NCBI RefSeq assembly: GCF_028858725.1
Contig: NC_084769.1
Coordinates: forward strand, 14,385,501-14,449,500
DNA length: 64,000 bases
Source of the DNA: Colius striatus
Lineage: Eukaryota > Chordata > Aves > Coliiformes > Coliidae
Reading direction: 5' to 3'
Part shown: one piece after another, positions 1 to 11,985 of the stretch
Position numbering within the stretch: position 1 is the first letter of the stretch
Layout: every line of letters begins with the position of its first letter
Position numbers and translations under genes: made by a program
Notes under the pieces: generated by a model
What the model saw: only the letters and a program-made list of their open reading frames with translations
Databases searched by the model: none
Told to the model about the DNA's origin: nothing

Positions 1-484
1 CAGGCACCGTTAAATGTGTTACTTGTGAGAGGACACTTATAGCAAAAGAGCGTTTGGACATATCTGCTGTAAGCATAGAAATATATTTGGGGCTGCAGTC
101 AGGAGAGATGGTAGATGAGGTTTGTTCACAATGTTTGCTGTGTTTATACTTCCCACAGCTGTGAGGTAGGAAAGGGAGGAAGAGGCTGTTACTGTTCTTC
201 TGAAGGGGAAGAAAAGTGCAGAAACAGAGATGCGGTGGAACAGACTCACTTGCCCATGGTACCACTGGTGACCTGTGGAAATAACAGAGATTGTACCATG
301 CTATAGCCCACATTAATAAGATGCCTTCCCAACTAATAAGTTAGTCAGAATGAGAAGAAAGCCATGTACAGACACATCGAAACTTGCATGAGGAAGCAAT
401 AGACACATGGTTCCCATGGGTTCATTGAGTGCAGGGAGAGCTCCAGGGTGGGATCTCCCAGGTTTTGGAAGGGTCACCTGTACC
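1..484. other. Non-coding sequence, nothing recognised
   Basis: I see no gene, RNA or repeat before the first CR1. Short open frames on both strands lack similarity to known families. Confidence 0.5.
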
Positions 485-816
485 TATTTATAAGTATATA
501 AATGGTGGATATCAGGAGGCTGGGGCATCACTTTTTTCTGTTGAATCTAGTGACAGGACAAGGGATAATAGAAAGAAGCTGGAACATAAAAAGTTCCATT
601 TACACATAAGGAAAAACTATTTCTTTGTTGAAGTGAGGGAGCCCTGGCACAGGCTGCCCAGGGAGGGTGTGGAGGCTCCTTCTCTGGAGGTTTTCAAAAT
701 CTGCCTGGACACGTTCCTGTGTGACCTGATCTAGGTGGACCTGCTTTGGCAGGGGGGCTGGACTAAATGATCTCTAAAGGTCTCTTCCAGCCCCTACCAT
801 TCTATGATTCTATGAT
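485..816 (+). mobile_element. CR1 LINE, 5'-truncated 3' end
   Basis: The copy begins with the ATAAATGGTGG...CAGGAGGCTGGGGCATCAC segment of the CR1 ORF2 tail. It continues through the AGCTGGAACA and CTGGCACAGGCTGCCCAGGGAGG blocks and ends in CCATTCTATGATTCTATGAT, the CR1 octamer tail. It is diverged, and its reading frame carries no domain. This is a common 5' truncation. Confidence 0.95.
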
Positions 817-3800
817 CTCCATCTCACCCTTCCTTCCACCTTGTGCAGCAACCTGGGGTCCTTAATAGCATTTATCTTCTCCACTAATTTCGTGATATCT
901 GTGGACACTCAGTGCATTTCAGTTCTTTATTTCCCTTCCCATGTAAATTGGTTTAAATTTGGGTGGTGCAGCTGACAATGATTATATTGGGAGGAGAGGA
1001 TATGGATGACAGACGGTGCTGTTGCATAAGCCTGTTTTCAAAAGGAAATGTGGCTAAAAATTGAGCAGTCTGGTGGTTTATATTGTTAGTTATCAGAAGG
1101 CACCATCAAACCTCTGCAGATGAGGAGCTCCATAAAAACATGTTGAAACAGACCATGTTTTTATCAACACAAATATCAGTGTAACGAAGTCGTGAATCTA
1201 AGAGTGACTTTTGGTTATTTAGTGTGGGTGTCAACATACCTTTTACATAGGGGAGAGATCTTGGTTTTAGTTAATTGTTAATCAGTTTCCCCTGTTGCCT
1301 GATCATCTTGGCAAAAATCTTGGAGAGAAGTTTTGAAGCCTCATGACCATACCATTTCTCATGCCCTAATTACCTGGCCAAAATCCTACTCTCCACTGAG
1401 TCAGTCTTTGCTGCGATTAGTGGAAATGCTTTTGATTTACAGTAAGCTATGAATTACCCAGAATGTACCCTGAGGAAAGAGAGAGAATGCTATTTAGTAC
1501 CATTAAAAAATGACAAAGAGAAGCTAAAATAGCTTTTGTCTGTGACATAATACTGTTCCCAAAGAGTTGTGACATCTCTGTATCTCCAAGGGCTAGAAAA
1601 GCTCGATGTTTTGATATTAGCTCCTTCAAAAAAACCACCCTGCTATCAACCTTTTTTTTCAGGCTATAACAGCTCCATATGCACTTCAAAGTGGTTGAGA
1701 GATACTGAAAGGCAGAGCATTCAGTATGGACATGGAGGCTTAAAAGCATCTCCTTCATCAGCAATCTAGAGATCCTGGCAGTGCAGGGGTTAACCTAAGG
1801 CCAGGAAAAGTGCTGAGAAGATCAGCACTGGGAAAGCTTTGAGGGCAGGGAGGGAGTTACTGTGAGCTTTGGAATATGTCCAGTATAATTATGCTTTGGA
1901 AATGGAGAGAAATGAATAAATACACCAAAAAGCAGGACCATGATGAAAGCAGCACCAATGTGGGCATGGTAAGGATGCTCACCATGAAGCAGAGATACCA
2001 ACCCTAATGAAGAACAGCAACACTATTACTCCTACAGCAGAGTCCAGTGGCTCTGATTGATGGTTCTTGGACTCTCATCTACCTGCAGCTGCTGAATGCT
2101 CAGCAGCCTTGGCATCTGAGGGCCAGCCACATGTTCTGCTGTGCCCTCAACCTGCCCTGATAGCCCAGACTGAGACCACTGTGTGCAAGTGGCCAGCAGG
2201 CAGAATTGCAGATGTGCTGGAGGATTTCAAGTCCCCACACCTGATCCTCCAACTCAGGACACATGCTTTGTCCCTCTCACACTTTGTGCACACTTTGTGC
2301 AGCTGTGAGCAGAGTAGTGACTGCTGTAATTGCATCACCAGGACAGAATGAGCATCATGCAATACACTGAGCTGCACTCCCCTTCCTCTGAAGAGCTTGC
2401 AGTCTGATGCTGTAATTAAAGACAGTATTGATTCCAGCAAGAGTTGTACTCTGGATGCTCAACTCGGATGTGGGTGTTGCATGCATGATTCCTTAGCTGG
2501 ACTGCCCCTTACTCTCTGTAAAAACATGCTCCAGCAAAGGGTGCATTCCTAGAGCAATGCATGATGTAGTAAGTTGTTGTGCATGGAGGATGTTACAAGA
2601 AAGTGGGCAAGTTCAGTTATCAGGCTATTGAACCAACAGTGCAAGAGAGAGATGGAGAGCAAAGGCAGATGAGCACATGCAGAAAGAGCTGGTTTGAGAA
2701 GAAGAAATGGAGCCTTGCACTCTTTCTCTACTCTGCCCTCTCTCCATCCAGTGAGTAGAATGGAGGTGGGAGGCAGAGCGTCTGTTCATCAGGCTTTTGC
2801 TGGGAGGCCTTCTCTGGCCAGTACGTGTGCAAATGTTAACTATAGAGGGAGCAGGCCCATGACAAGTTGGTGCTGCTGGCCCCAGTGGTAATTTTAGTGC
2901 CCAGCCTCTAGCAAAGGCTTGATCACGCCACTTCAGGGGGACACCATCATTACCACAGCACACCTCAACTCCCTGGCTTCTGTTTTGTGGCCAAGACTGC
3001 GGAAGGTGGGAAGGCACTAGGTTTGTTACAGGTCGCCTCCACCCTGGAGCCTGCAGCTTTGATTTTTCCCCCTGTGTTTCTGAAAGCTGTTGGCACTGTG
3101 ATGTGGTTCCAGAGCCGCCTGGGTGGGAGTCCCCTGTGGCACTCGAGGAGTCTCACAGTGTTACCTGTGTTCATGCAATTAAACAGGGAGAAATTCAAGC
3201 ACAGATGAGGCTTCTCCATTTGCTGTGCCAACTGCTAGGGATACACTGCCTCATTTCTACCCAATGGTAAATGAAGAAATATGAAATCCCAATGCCATGG
3301 CTGAAAGGAGGAACATTGATTCCTAGAAAAACTCCCAAGGCTTTGCATTTGCTTTTCTCATAAAATGGTCAATAGCTGAACAATAGGGAAGATAAAGGAC
3401 ACCTCAGTATCAGTTTAACCTAAGCCTTCTCTTTTCTTTGTTTGCTTCCCTTGATTCCTTCAAGCACGTTGCCTCACCAGTGCAGCCATAACAAGGGAGT
3501 TGCAGTGGGTTGGGAAGCTCTTGTTTTTTCCCTCTTTTGGAAATACTTCAGAGCAACCATCTGTCAGTTCCCACCAGCCTGGAGAGCTGCTCTGACATTG
3601 CGACATCTCCCTGCTCAGCATTGGTATTGCAAAAGGAGGGGATGAGGGAAGAGCTGTGTGGGGTTTGGGAGCAGAGCTGAGGGTTGTGGCTGATGTGAAT
3701 GCTTTTGCTGAAGCAAAAACCTCTCACAGGCATGTGAAATCACTTGTTTGCTACAGTTAATTCAAAGCAGAGGTTTGATTTATTGCTTTGTGTAATGAAG

Positions 3801-4172
3801 GGAAGGACAATGTGGCTGTGTTACAGCCACTTGTCCAAGTTTGGTGAGATCTCCAAGGTTAAGCAGAAGCAGGGCTGTTTAGAAAAACCTCCTAGAGAAG
3901 CGGCAGCTGTGGGAAAGGGGTTGCTGGTGGCTGCCTCAGTGATGAATTAACAAGAGATGAGAGTCACAGCTTAATAATTTTGTGCATCTTAGTTGTTTTT
4001 AGGTGGGAGTTTGCCAGAGTGATGGATAAATAACCTAACGCAACAGAAGTTGATACTGAAACCAATGAGGACCAAAATGCTGTGAGTTTGTGGTGTGTTT
4101 ATAACATACAGAAACAGTGACTCTGCTTTGCAGGAGTGAATGCCTCTGAAATGACAGATTTCCAATTCTATA
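817..4172. other. Intergenic sequence, nothing recognised
   Basis: Both strands hold only short, overlapping open frames without recognisable domains or paired splice sites. No CR1, LTR or RNA gene was seen. It lies far downstream of the MRAS 3' end. Confidence 0.5.
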
Positions 4173-4177
4173 CCCAT
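4173..4177. repeat. Target-site duplication CCCAT, left copy
   Basis: These five bases immediately precede the LTR terminus TGTGGTGG and are repeated exactly after the other terminus. Confidence 0.85.
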
Positions 4178-5263
4178 TGTGGTGGTTAACCCTGGCTGAG
4201 TGCCAGATACTCACCAAAGCCATTCTATCACTCCCCCTCCTAAACTGGACAGGGGAGAGAGAAATAAAACAAGAGGTTTGAGTCAAGATAAGGACAAGGG
4301 GGATCACTCAGCAATTAGCATCATGGGCAAAACAGACTCAACTTGGGGAGAAAAGGTGACAGACAATCAAAACTGAAAAGGGAAATGAGAAATAAAAACT
4401 TAATCCTAAAACACATCCCCCCACCTCTCCTTCTTCCCAAGTTTTTACCTCCTCCCCTCCAGCCTGAGGGATGGGGGTTACAGTCAGTTCATTACAGATG
4501 GACTTTGCTGCTGGATGGACTTTGCTGCTGCTTCTTCTCAAGGGAAGGACTCATCACACTTCCCACTGCTACAGTGTGGGGTCCCTCCCACGGGAGATAG
4601 TCCTCCGTGAACTTCTCCAACATGAGTCTCTCCCATGAGCTACAGTTCCTCACAAACTGTGCCTGCATGGGTCTCACCCACAGGGGAAGCCATCCTTCAG
4701 GCACAGAATGCTCCAGTATGAGTCTCCCACAGGGTTACAAGCCATGCCAGCAAGCCTCATCTGGTGCAGGCTCCTCTCTTCACAGGTTCCCAAGTCCTGC
4801 CAGGAACTTTCTCCAGTGTGGTCTTCCTGCAGGGTCACAGCCTCCTTCAGGCATCCCCCCATTCTGACATGGGGTCCACCATGGGCTGTGGATGGATCTC
4901 TGCTCCCCCATGGCCTCCATGGGCTGCAACCATGGGCTGCAGGTGAATCTCTGCTTCTGTGCCTGGGCACCACCTCCTCCTCCTTCTCCACTCACCTTGG
5001 TGTCTGCAGAGATGTTCTCACATTCTCACTTCCTTCTGCTGCTGCTGTAGTTTAGCAGCTGTGCAGTAACTTCTGCTTCTCAAATGTCAATTACAGAGGC
5101 ATTACCTCCATCACTAATGGAGCTCCATCAGCTGTGGGTCCATCTTAGAATTGACTGGCATTGGCCCTATCAGCTACAGGGGAAGCTTCTAGCAGCCTTT
5201 TTTTAAAAGAAGCCTCCCCTGTAGCCCACTGCTACCAAAACCTGGCTGCACAAACCCACTACA
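4178..5263 (-). mobile_element. Solo LTR of an avian endogenous retrovirus
   Basis: This 1,086-bp unit begins TGTGGTGG and ends CCACTACA, near-inverted termini with the canonical TG...CA. It is flanked on both sides by the same five bases, CCCAT (4173-4177 and 5264-5268), a perfect target-site duplication. I recognise the sequence as a common avian LTR whose sense strand is minus here, starting TGTAGTGG. A 5-bp duplication fits class III (ERVL-like) elements among others. No gag, pol or env and no second LTR adjoin it, so it is a solo LTR left by LTR-LTR recombination. The middle (about 4610-4870) holds degenerate short repeats around CTCCAGTATGAGTCTCCCAC-like units. I saw no AATAAA in its sense strand, so its own polyadenylation signal may be lost. 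Open frames inside it are incidental. Confidence 0.9.
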
Positions 5264-5268
5264 CCCAT
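5264..5268. repeat. Target-site duplication CCCAT, right copy
   Basis: These five bases immediately follow the LTR terminus CCACTACA and match the left flank exactly, which fixes both LTR boundaries. Confidence 0.85.
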
Positions 5269-5384
5269 CTATTTGTTCTGGAGGAGCTGGTACATTCACT
5301 CAAGAAATGGAAAGCTACCTTGCATTTTCATAAAACTGTTTTGAAGGGCTTGTAGCAATATGCTAATAGAATACAGTACTTCCA

Positions 5385-5594
5385 AATACTTTTGGAAGAA
5401 CTCTTTTACCAAGAGAGTTATTAAGCACTGGAATGGGACGTAATGGAGTTCCCACCCCTGGAGATATTTAAAACACACATAGATGAGATGTTGAGGGATG
5501 TGGTTTAGGGGTGGGCTTGGCAGTGTAAGGTTAGTGGTTGGACCTGATGATCTTAAAGGTCTTTTCCAATTGAAATGGTTCTATGATTCTATGA
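5385..5594 (+). mobile_element. CR1 LINE 3' end, older and more diverged subfamily
   Basis: The copy contains AGAGAGTTATTAAGCACTGG, the GGAGATATTTAAAACACACATAGATG block, TTGGACCTGATGATCTTAAAGG and a final TTCTATGATTCTATGA. The GATGATCTTAAAGGTCTTTTCCAA version of the tail differs from the GATCTCTAAAGGTCCCTTCCAA type at 485-816, so two CR1 subfamilies are present. Confidence 0.9.
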
Positions 5595-7113
5595 AATAGT
5601 ACTAACTATTTACCAAGTTACCAAACTGTACAACAGATTTACCTAATACGAACAATATTTTCCCCCCAAAGTTTTAACCAAACTCCAGACTCCAGTGATT
5701 ACACCAAACCTTTGTTCATTTTCCCTCCTGCCTGGGAGCTGACAGTCATTTCTCTCCTTGACTTCTTCACATTCTCTAGGGCTGTGATGCCTTTTTAGTG
5801 CTGCAGCTGCTATGTGAACAAATCCAGGGTACACCTGATCATTTAGTCTGAGTCCTGCATCCAAACTAACAAAATTATCTAAAATTAACTGTGTCTCTAG
5901 GATGTAAACACCCAGCTGCTGCTGGCCACCAGTTGCTGGTGCTTTCCATCTAGGGCTAGCAAAGGTGGAGCCAGAATGGACATTGCAGTATGCAGGTGGT
6001 ATACATGCCACAGCTGAAGGATGGATAGCTTCATCTGCAACAGGAGCTAAGAATATACATGCTCTTTATGTGGCAAAATGACTGCACATGGTCAGAAGCT
6101 CTAGGTAAATGCAATTTTTAAATCACTTTCTTTTTAATGAAACTTTTATACTGTAGAAATCCATGGAGGAAATAGAGGAAAAAGATCTTACTAGATGCAA
6201 GAAAAGCTCACTTGTGTTTGATCTGTCTCTTGTACCCTTTGGAAACAGATATATTTATTTACAGCGCAATCTCATCTCTGCTGAAGTCAGTGGGAAATCA
6301 GCCACCAACTTCACAGGCAGCAAGCTGATGCCTCTGAGGGGTGATGTGCTGAGCATGCTCTCCTACACTGCTGCAGAAGGAGCCACTAATGTGTGCCCTT
6401 TGGCTCATTGCTGTGCTAAACCCATTTATCTGAACTGTGACAGCATAAGAAGCAGTTTTAGCAATTAACCCACTTTTGCTGCCATAAAACTAATCAAGCT
6501 GCGTCTTTTTATTTACTCCAGGAGTGTTTTAAGTTCCTAGATGCTCAATTGTAATGGAGACAGGCGAATTTTGCACATTTAAAATGGAGTATTGTTTTCA
6601 TTTAAGGAGTGAGAGGGGAAGGAAACAGTGAGCGATCCTTTCCCTGCCTGAAGACTGACAGCCTGGCAGCCTTGGAAACAGAAAAGTCTTTGTTTATTCC
6701 ATCACAGTCACAGTGCCCACAGCTGTCAGGTCCGGTGCTCCCATACTGGCCAGCTCATAATATCAGGAAGAACCACTGTATCCAAGTCATCAGGGACAAG
6801 CTGAACAGATCCGTCAAAGTGGGGTACAGGAGCCAAGGCAACAGGTCAGGCCATGTTTCAGGCAGCTGATAGCTCAAGATCAGGAGACTCTGGAAATCCA
6901 GGAGGGTTAAGATGCTCAACACATCTATTAGGCTGTGGAACGAATCTTCAGGGGAGATAACAGTGCAAAAACGCTGTCAGATGCTGTGGAGGAGGGTGGT
7001 TGGAAGGTGCTGCTTCTCTTTGAAGTGGGTTAGTGGTGTTAAATGTGCACTTTGAAGATCAATTATAATCTGAAAGTGTGATGTATCCCACCTCCAACCA
7101 TCCTTTCCCAGCC
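5595..7113. other. Intergenic sequence, nothing recognised
   Basis: No repeat or coding similarity was seen. A 101-codon frame at 6163-6468 on the plus strand lacks any recognisable domain. Confidence 0.45.
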
Positions 7114-7133
7114 GGGGGGGGGGGGGGGGGGGG
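7114..7133 (+). repeat. Poly(G) run of 20
   Basis: Twenty consecutive G residues are followed by CGGG. The run can form a G-quadruplex on the plus strand, and its length is likely polymorphic and error-prone in sequencing. It is not part of a recognised element. Confidence 0.95.
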
Positions 7134-10100
7134 CGGGTGTGAGATGAGCAGTGACTCCTGCCAGCAATCTGTGTGTGGATGGATGGAGAGGTTGGTAGGG
7201 AAGGAAGTCCCAAACCACGGGCTTAACGATCACTTGAAAGAGTCCCAGGAGGTGCTGCACTGGGAGAGCGCTGGTGGGCAGAGATGGGAGGGCAAAGGGG
7301 GCAAGCAGGAAACACTGTTCTTCAAGTTTTGATAAGAAGCAGCCCTTAGGGCACAACACATGCTGTCCTCTGGATTTCTAGCAAGAACAGCTCAGATGAA
7401 TGCCTGTGGGAAGTGACAGCCCCTTTGGGGCCACAGAGCCCACCTTCCCCCTGCTTTACAGTTCTGAAGAGCAGAAGAGGTGCCCGTCAGCTGTATGTGG
7501 TCGTCTACCAGAGGGATTAAAGGCTGCCCGGCTTCTCTGGCCGGCTCCTTTCTCAGGTCTGGTCCAGGCAGACCTTGAGCCAATATCTAGACAAAAGAAC
7601 TATGCCCACGGCTTCCTTCAGCCAACTTCAAACTGCAACTTAAACAAACAGTCCCTGGCTGTGACTCAGAGCATTGCTGCTTGTGGGCATGCAACCAGGA
7701 CCTGCCTTGTGCCTCTGCCAGCTGCCATTTCAGCTAATTGCAAGGTCCCTCTTCTTGCTCCTCGTGTTTCCTAATCCACAGGACACCTCTCCCTCCTCCT
7801 TTACATCCTAGGAACCATGACAAACACCTGCTATAAATATTAACAAATCTTTGCTCATCAAAAACCCACCCCATTGCACTTGCTGACACTTTCAGCACAG
7901 CATTTGCCCCAGCCCTGCTGCTCTTATTCCATTGGGAGACTGTGGGCAAAACTAGGCTACAAAGTGTTGTCTTGAAAGCATTAAGGTTATGTCTGAGGTT
8001 GGGACCTTTCAGAGACACTGCAGCAAGCAAGCTGAGGCTTACGTTGGGCAAAGATTTGCCTCACAGGGAGCTGACTTGCAAGAGCTCAAGCAGTAAGGCA
8101 AGCCTTGGCCACCACTGCTGGCCCTCAAGTGAGCCACTTGAAGTACTTGTTAATAAAATAAAGTGAGCAAAGGAGCAGGTAAGAGCCCTCCTATATTTTA
8201 AACTATGGAAATATGGAAGACAACTAGTTTAGACCCTATATTGTTCTGTTCCCATTAACTGCAAGTGCCAGCAAAACTAATGAAGATGTCAATCAGCCAG
8301 TAGCTTTATTTGTAACAGTGACTGGTCTGAATTACTTGACAGTTCTAGTAGCTTTCAGCTGACTCTGGCAAAGGGACAACCTATGGACACTGTGGAAACA
8401 CTGAATTGACATATGAGAGTGTAAAAAGGAGACAAATATGTTGTAAACCTTCTGAATGGAAAAGCCAACCCTGACATCATTTTTACAAGAGTTTTCAGGA
8501 GCCAACTGAGTGCCCATAGCAGGGAAGAGGAGACTGAGGAGCACCAGTTAACACTCAGGAATTCCTCTCAGGAGCCACAGAGAGTTGCAGAAACAGTTTA
8601 CCTAAAAGCACCTGGGACACTGCTAGCTTTTAGGCTTTGATCCCAGGTACCACACTGCTAATCAGGCAATGGAAACAGGTGCACAGACACTGAAATAAGT
8701 CTTCCATGAGCAGCAAACCCACTGGGGATTCATGGTCCATGCCTTCTGCACTGTCTCTCTGTAATAATCCATCTCCTGTTGCTCTTCCCTGGGACATCCC
8801 AAAGAGCGTACCCAGCTCCTCACCCCTCTCTGTGATTTCTTTCCCGTGTGTTTGTGCCCTTCACTCGAAGACGTGGCCTCTAAAACAAATTCTTAGTTAC
8901 CTCCCTACCTTCCATCACCTCTTGGCAGGTGAAAAAACAGCATGAGATGTGGCTAATCTGAAGTTACACAGTGCTAACCAGCAGCCATCAAGCAGAAGAA
9001 ACGGCCCTTGCTTTTCCCTCAGTAGCGGCATTCACTCTCTCTTCTCCTCAGCCATGGTTCTCTACATTAAGCTTATTGAAGCCTCCATCCAACTGCCTAT
9101 ATATTTATATGGCCAAGAAAGTCAGATTACCACAGGCAGAGAGAGAGGTAGAGGGACTGTGTGGATGCAGTCAGCATAGGAAGCTGTGTTAAGAAGCTGG
9201 AATGCAATATTTATATACACCTGAAGGAAATAAAGAAATCTGTAATAAAAGAAAGGGCTTTTACTAGCTTCAAAAGAGATTTCTAGGGAGCTGACAGATA
9301 GCAAATAGCTTTATGTGCATCATCAGATATCTGGCAGGTGCCCCTAGAGAAACAAAGTCCTTATTTCTACATTCTCCATTCTCTCTTTGGGAGACACTTT
9401 TTCCTCAGCCTGACATTTCAGTTACATTCATTCCCTGAGGCATTTTACAGGAAAACATGGTAACATATTTGATTGTTCAAGAGGTACTGAACTTTACATA
9501 GATGACATTTGGAAACACAGAGAGCTCACGCCTGGGACCTCCAACTGCTTTGAGAGAAAGCAAAGCTGCTGGACTCAATTATCTAGAAAGCTAAATTTGG
9601 TGTGACAGTAATAGCAAAACAGAGAGAAGTTAGGGCTGCTGGATTGCACTACTCAGCTGCAAAGTGGACTGGAAGTTCACACTGAAGTTGCTAAAAATGA
9701 GGGGTAGAGAAGGCTTTTTGCAGGTAAAGGCATTGTGGGAAAAGCCACCTTCCTCTGGCTGCCCAAAGCTAAATTCTGAGAGTGCTGTTGGGATAACATC
9801 CTGATGAATGTGAGATGTGGTGGTTTTAAGAAATGTAGAATGTTTCCAAGGCCTCAGTCCCGACAGTGAATTAATAAAATTAAGTAGTGAGCCATGCATT
9901 TCAGATGATGGCTTGGTTTAACAGGCCAAAGTTGAAGCAGTATCACAGAAGAACAGGCACAGATATGTGTATAGTCTTCCTTCAGGGGAGTCAGTGTGGA
10001 GAGTGGATCCAAATAAGAATATGCCACAAGTGAAAATGTGTTGAGTCACACATTTAAACTACTCTGTGTTTAACATTGTCAAACCATGGAAGAGCACCAG

Positions 10101-11721
10101 GGAAATAACCTGTCTCACACTGACAACTGAAAAGGTGAATATGTGCACTGCCAAATGCAGTCATGGGAGAGCTACAGGAACACAAGGACCCAGGTAAGCC
10201 AAAAAGCCAAACCTGCCACTGTGACTTGCCCCTGGGAGATGCTTCATGTTGTGACTGGTGGGTGGCCTTGAGCGGAGTGCAGGGGTTACAAACACGAGGC
10301 AGCTGTGTTGGAGGAAGGTGAGCCTGTCCCATGAGAGACCTGCACCCTCCAATGCCTGGAGGAGAAGAAGATGTCCAAGTTGGACAGCTTGGTCCTGAAG
10401 ATATGCCATAATCCAGGCAAGATGCTGGATCATCAAGCCTCGAACTTGCTTAAGTGACCACTTGGCTTTCATCTGTCACTGACAGGACAAACTGGCATAC
10501 AAAGGTGCAGCCCAGAAAAGGACACAGGCTCCTGGACAACGTGAAAGGTTTCACTTAAGCCTGATGTGCACCAGAAACAAGCCAAGGCTGGGCATTTGGC
10601 CCCATCAGCTACATTTACCCCACCAGACCTAGCAGACAAAGGGAAGGGATAACAAAGTACCATGGATTTACAGAAAATAGAGCCAATCTGAAGTATAGGG
10701 TCAAGATACGACAAGTCTGCATAAAGCATCAGTTTCTCACTTGCATGAACGATCTCTCTCATTTCTGAGTACATCTTGAAATATATTCTCCTCTGTGGAA
10801 AAATCTTGCCTCCCTTCTTCCCAGCCAGAGAGTGCAAATGGGTTTCTGAACCTTAGTACATCATTTACAGCTGCTGTAAATCTGGAACAATGTACACTAT
10901 CAGATGTGCAGGTCTCATTTATAAAGCAGGATTTATGATTTCACCCCTTAGATCTGCAGATGGGTTTTATTGTGATTTATGCCTGTGTCATGAAGGACCA
11001 TATATAAGAATTACCTGATGTTATCGAGGGACCTATTCTTTTTGGTCTTTATCTTTCTTTTGAAAGCAGAGACTACTTAATCACTGTTAGCTATATACTG
11101 AGCGCAGTGTCCTCTGTGATTTACCCATATCCCTGTTTTAAGTGTTATTAGCTTGTGATGTTAGGACTAACCCAATGAAATACTCACAGCACATGCTGAA
11201 TTGCAACTATACATGCAATTTATAAATGGCTCTTCTGTGACTGTGTTGTTAAATATAATGACGGTCTTTTAAAAGGAGATATTATATCAACATTAACTGA
11301 ATGCTGGCATCAAACTGAGGTGTGAAAAGGCTTTTTGGATCCTCTGAGTAAAATATTTATGTTTCCACTATTATTATAGGGGCTGTACCTCAACAGCATA
11401 AATTGTAGGGAAAAATTCCCATTTCTGAGAAAGGTGGTGGCCAAATTTCTGGAAGCATTCAGCCATCGAACCACTACTTATTTAAAAAGTCATTGCAGAG
11501 GATCTTGCCTGGAGAAGCAGAGGAACACCTACTAGAGTTTCATAATACCCCACAGGCTCCTGTGATTTTCACTAGATCAGGGTACCCAAGAGTTTGCAGA
11601 ATGCCACATAGGTTTTTATGCATCTCTTCCAGTTCTAATGTGCCCTTAGAAATCCAGCTGATAACCTCTTTTTGCTTGGGAGCTAGTAAGTCATAGGTTC
11701 CAGGAGATGTTTTGGTATCTT
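7134..11721. other. Intergenic sequence, nothing recognised
   Basis: This is unique-looking non-coding sequence. Short open frames on both strands show no domain, no signal peptide pattern and no supporting splice structure. Confidence 0.45.
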
Positions 11722-11985
11722 AGAATCACAGAATGGTAGGGGTTGGAAGGGACCTTTAGAGATCATCTAGTCCAACCCCCATACAGAAGCAGGTTCACCT
11801 AGATCAGGTCACACAGGAACGTGTCCACGTGGGTCTTGAAGACCTCCAAGGAAGGAGACTCCACACTCTCCCTGGGCAGCCTGTGCCAGGGCTCCCTCAC
11901 CCTCACAGTGAAATAGTTTTTTCTTATGTTTAAATGGAACATTTTGTGTTCCAGCTTCATCCCATTACCCCTTGTCTTACTGTCA
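11722..11985 (-). mobile_element. CR1 LINE 3' end, 5'-truncated
   Basis: In plus orientation it reads AGAATCACAGAATGGTAGGG, then GGTTGGAAGGGACCTTTAGAG, the TCACACAGGAACGTGTCC block, CTGGGCAGCCTGTGCCAGGG and CATCCCATTACCCCTTGTC. This is the reverse complement of a CR1 tail. It ends near the GTAATGGGATGAAGC region of the consensus. Confidence 0.95.

Noticed and set aside
4674-4991. Open frames inside 4178-5263 on both strands
   Set aside because: They are incidental frames in a solo LTR, which has no gag, pol or env.
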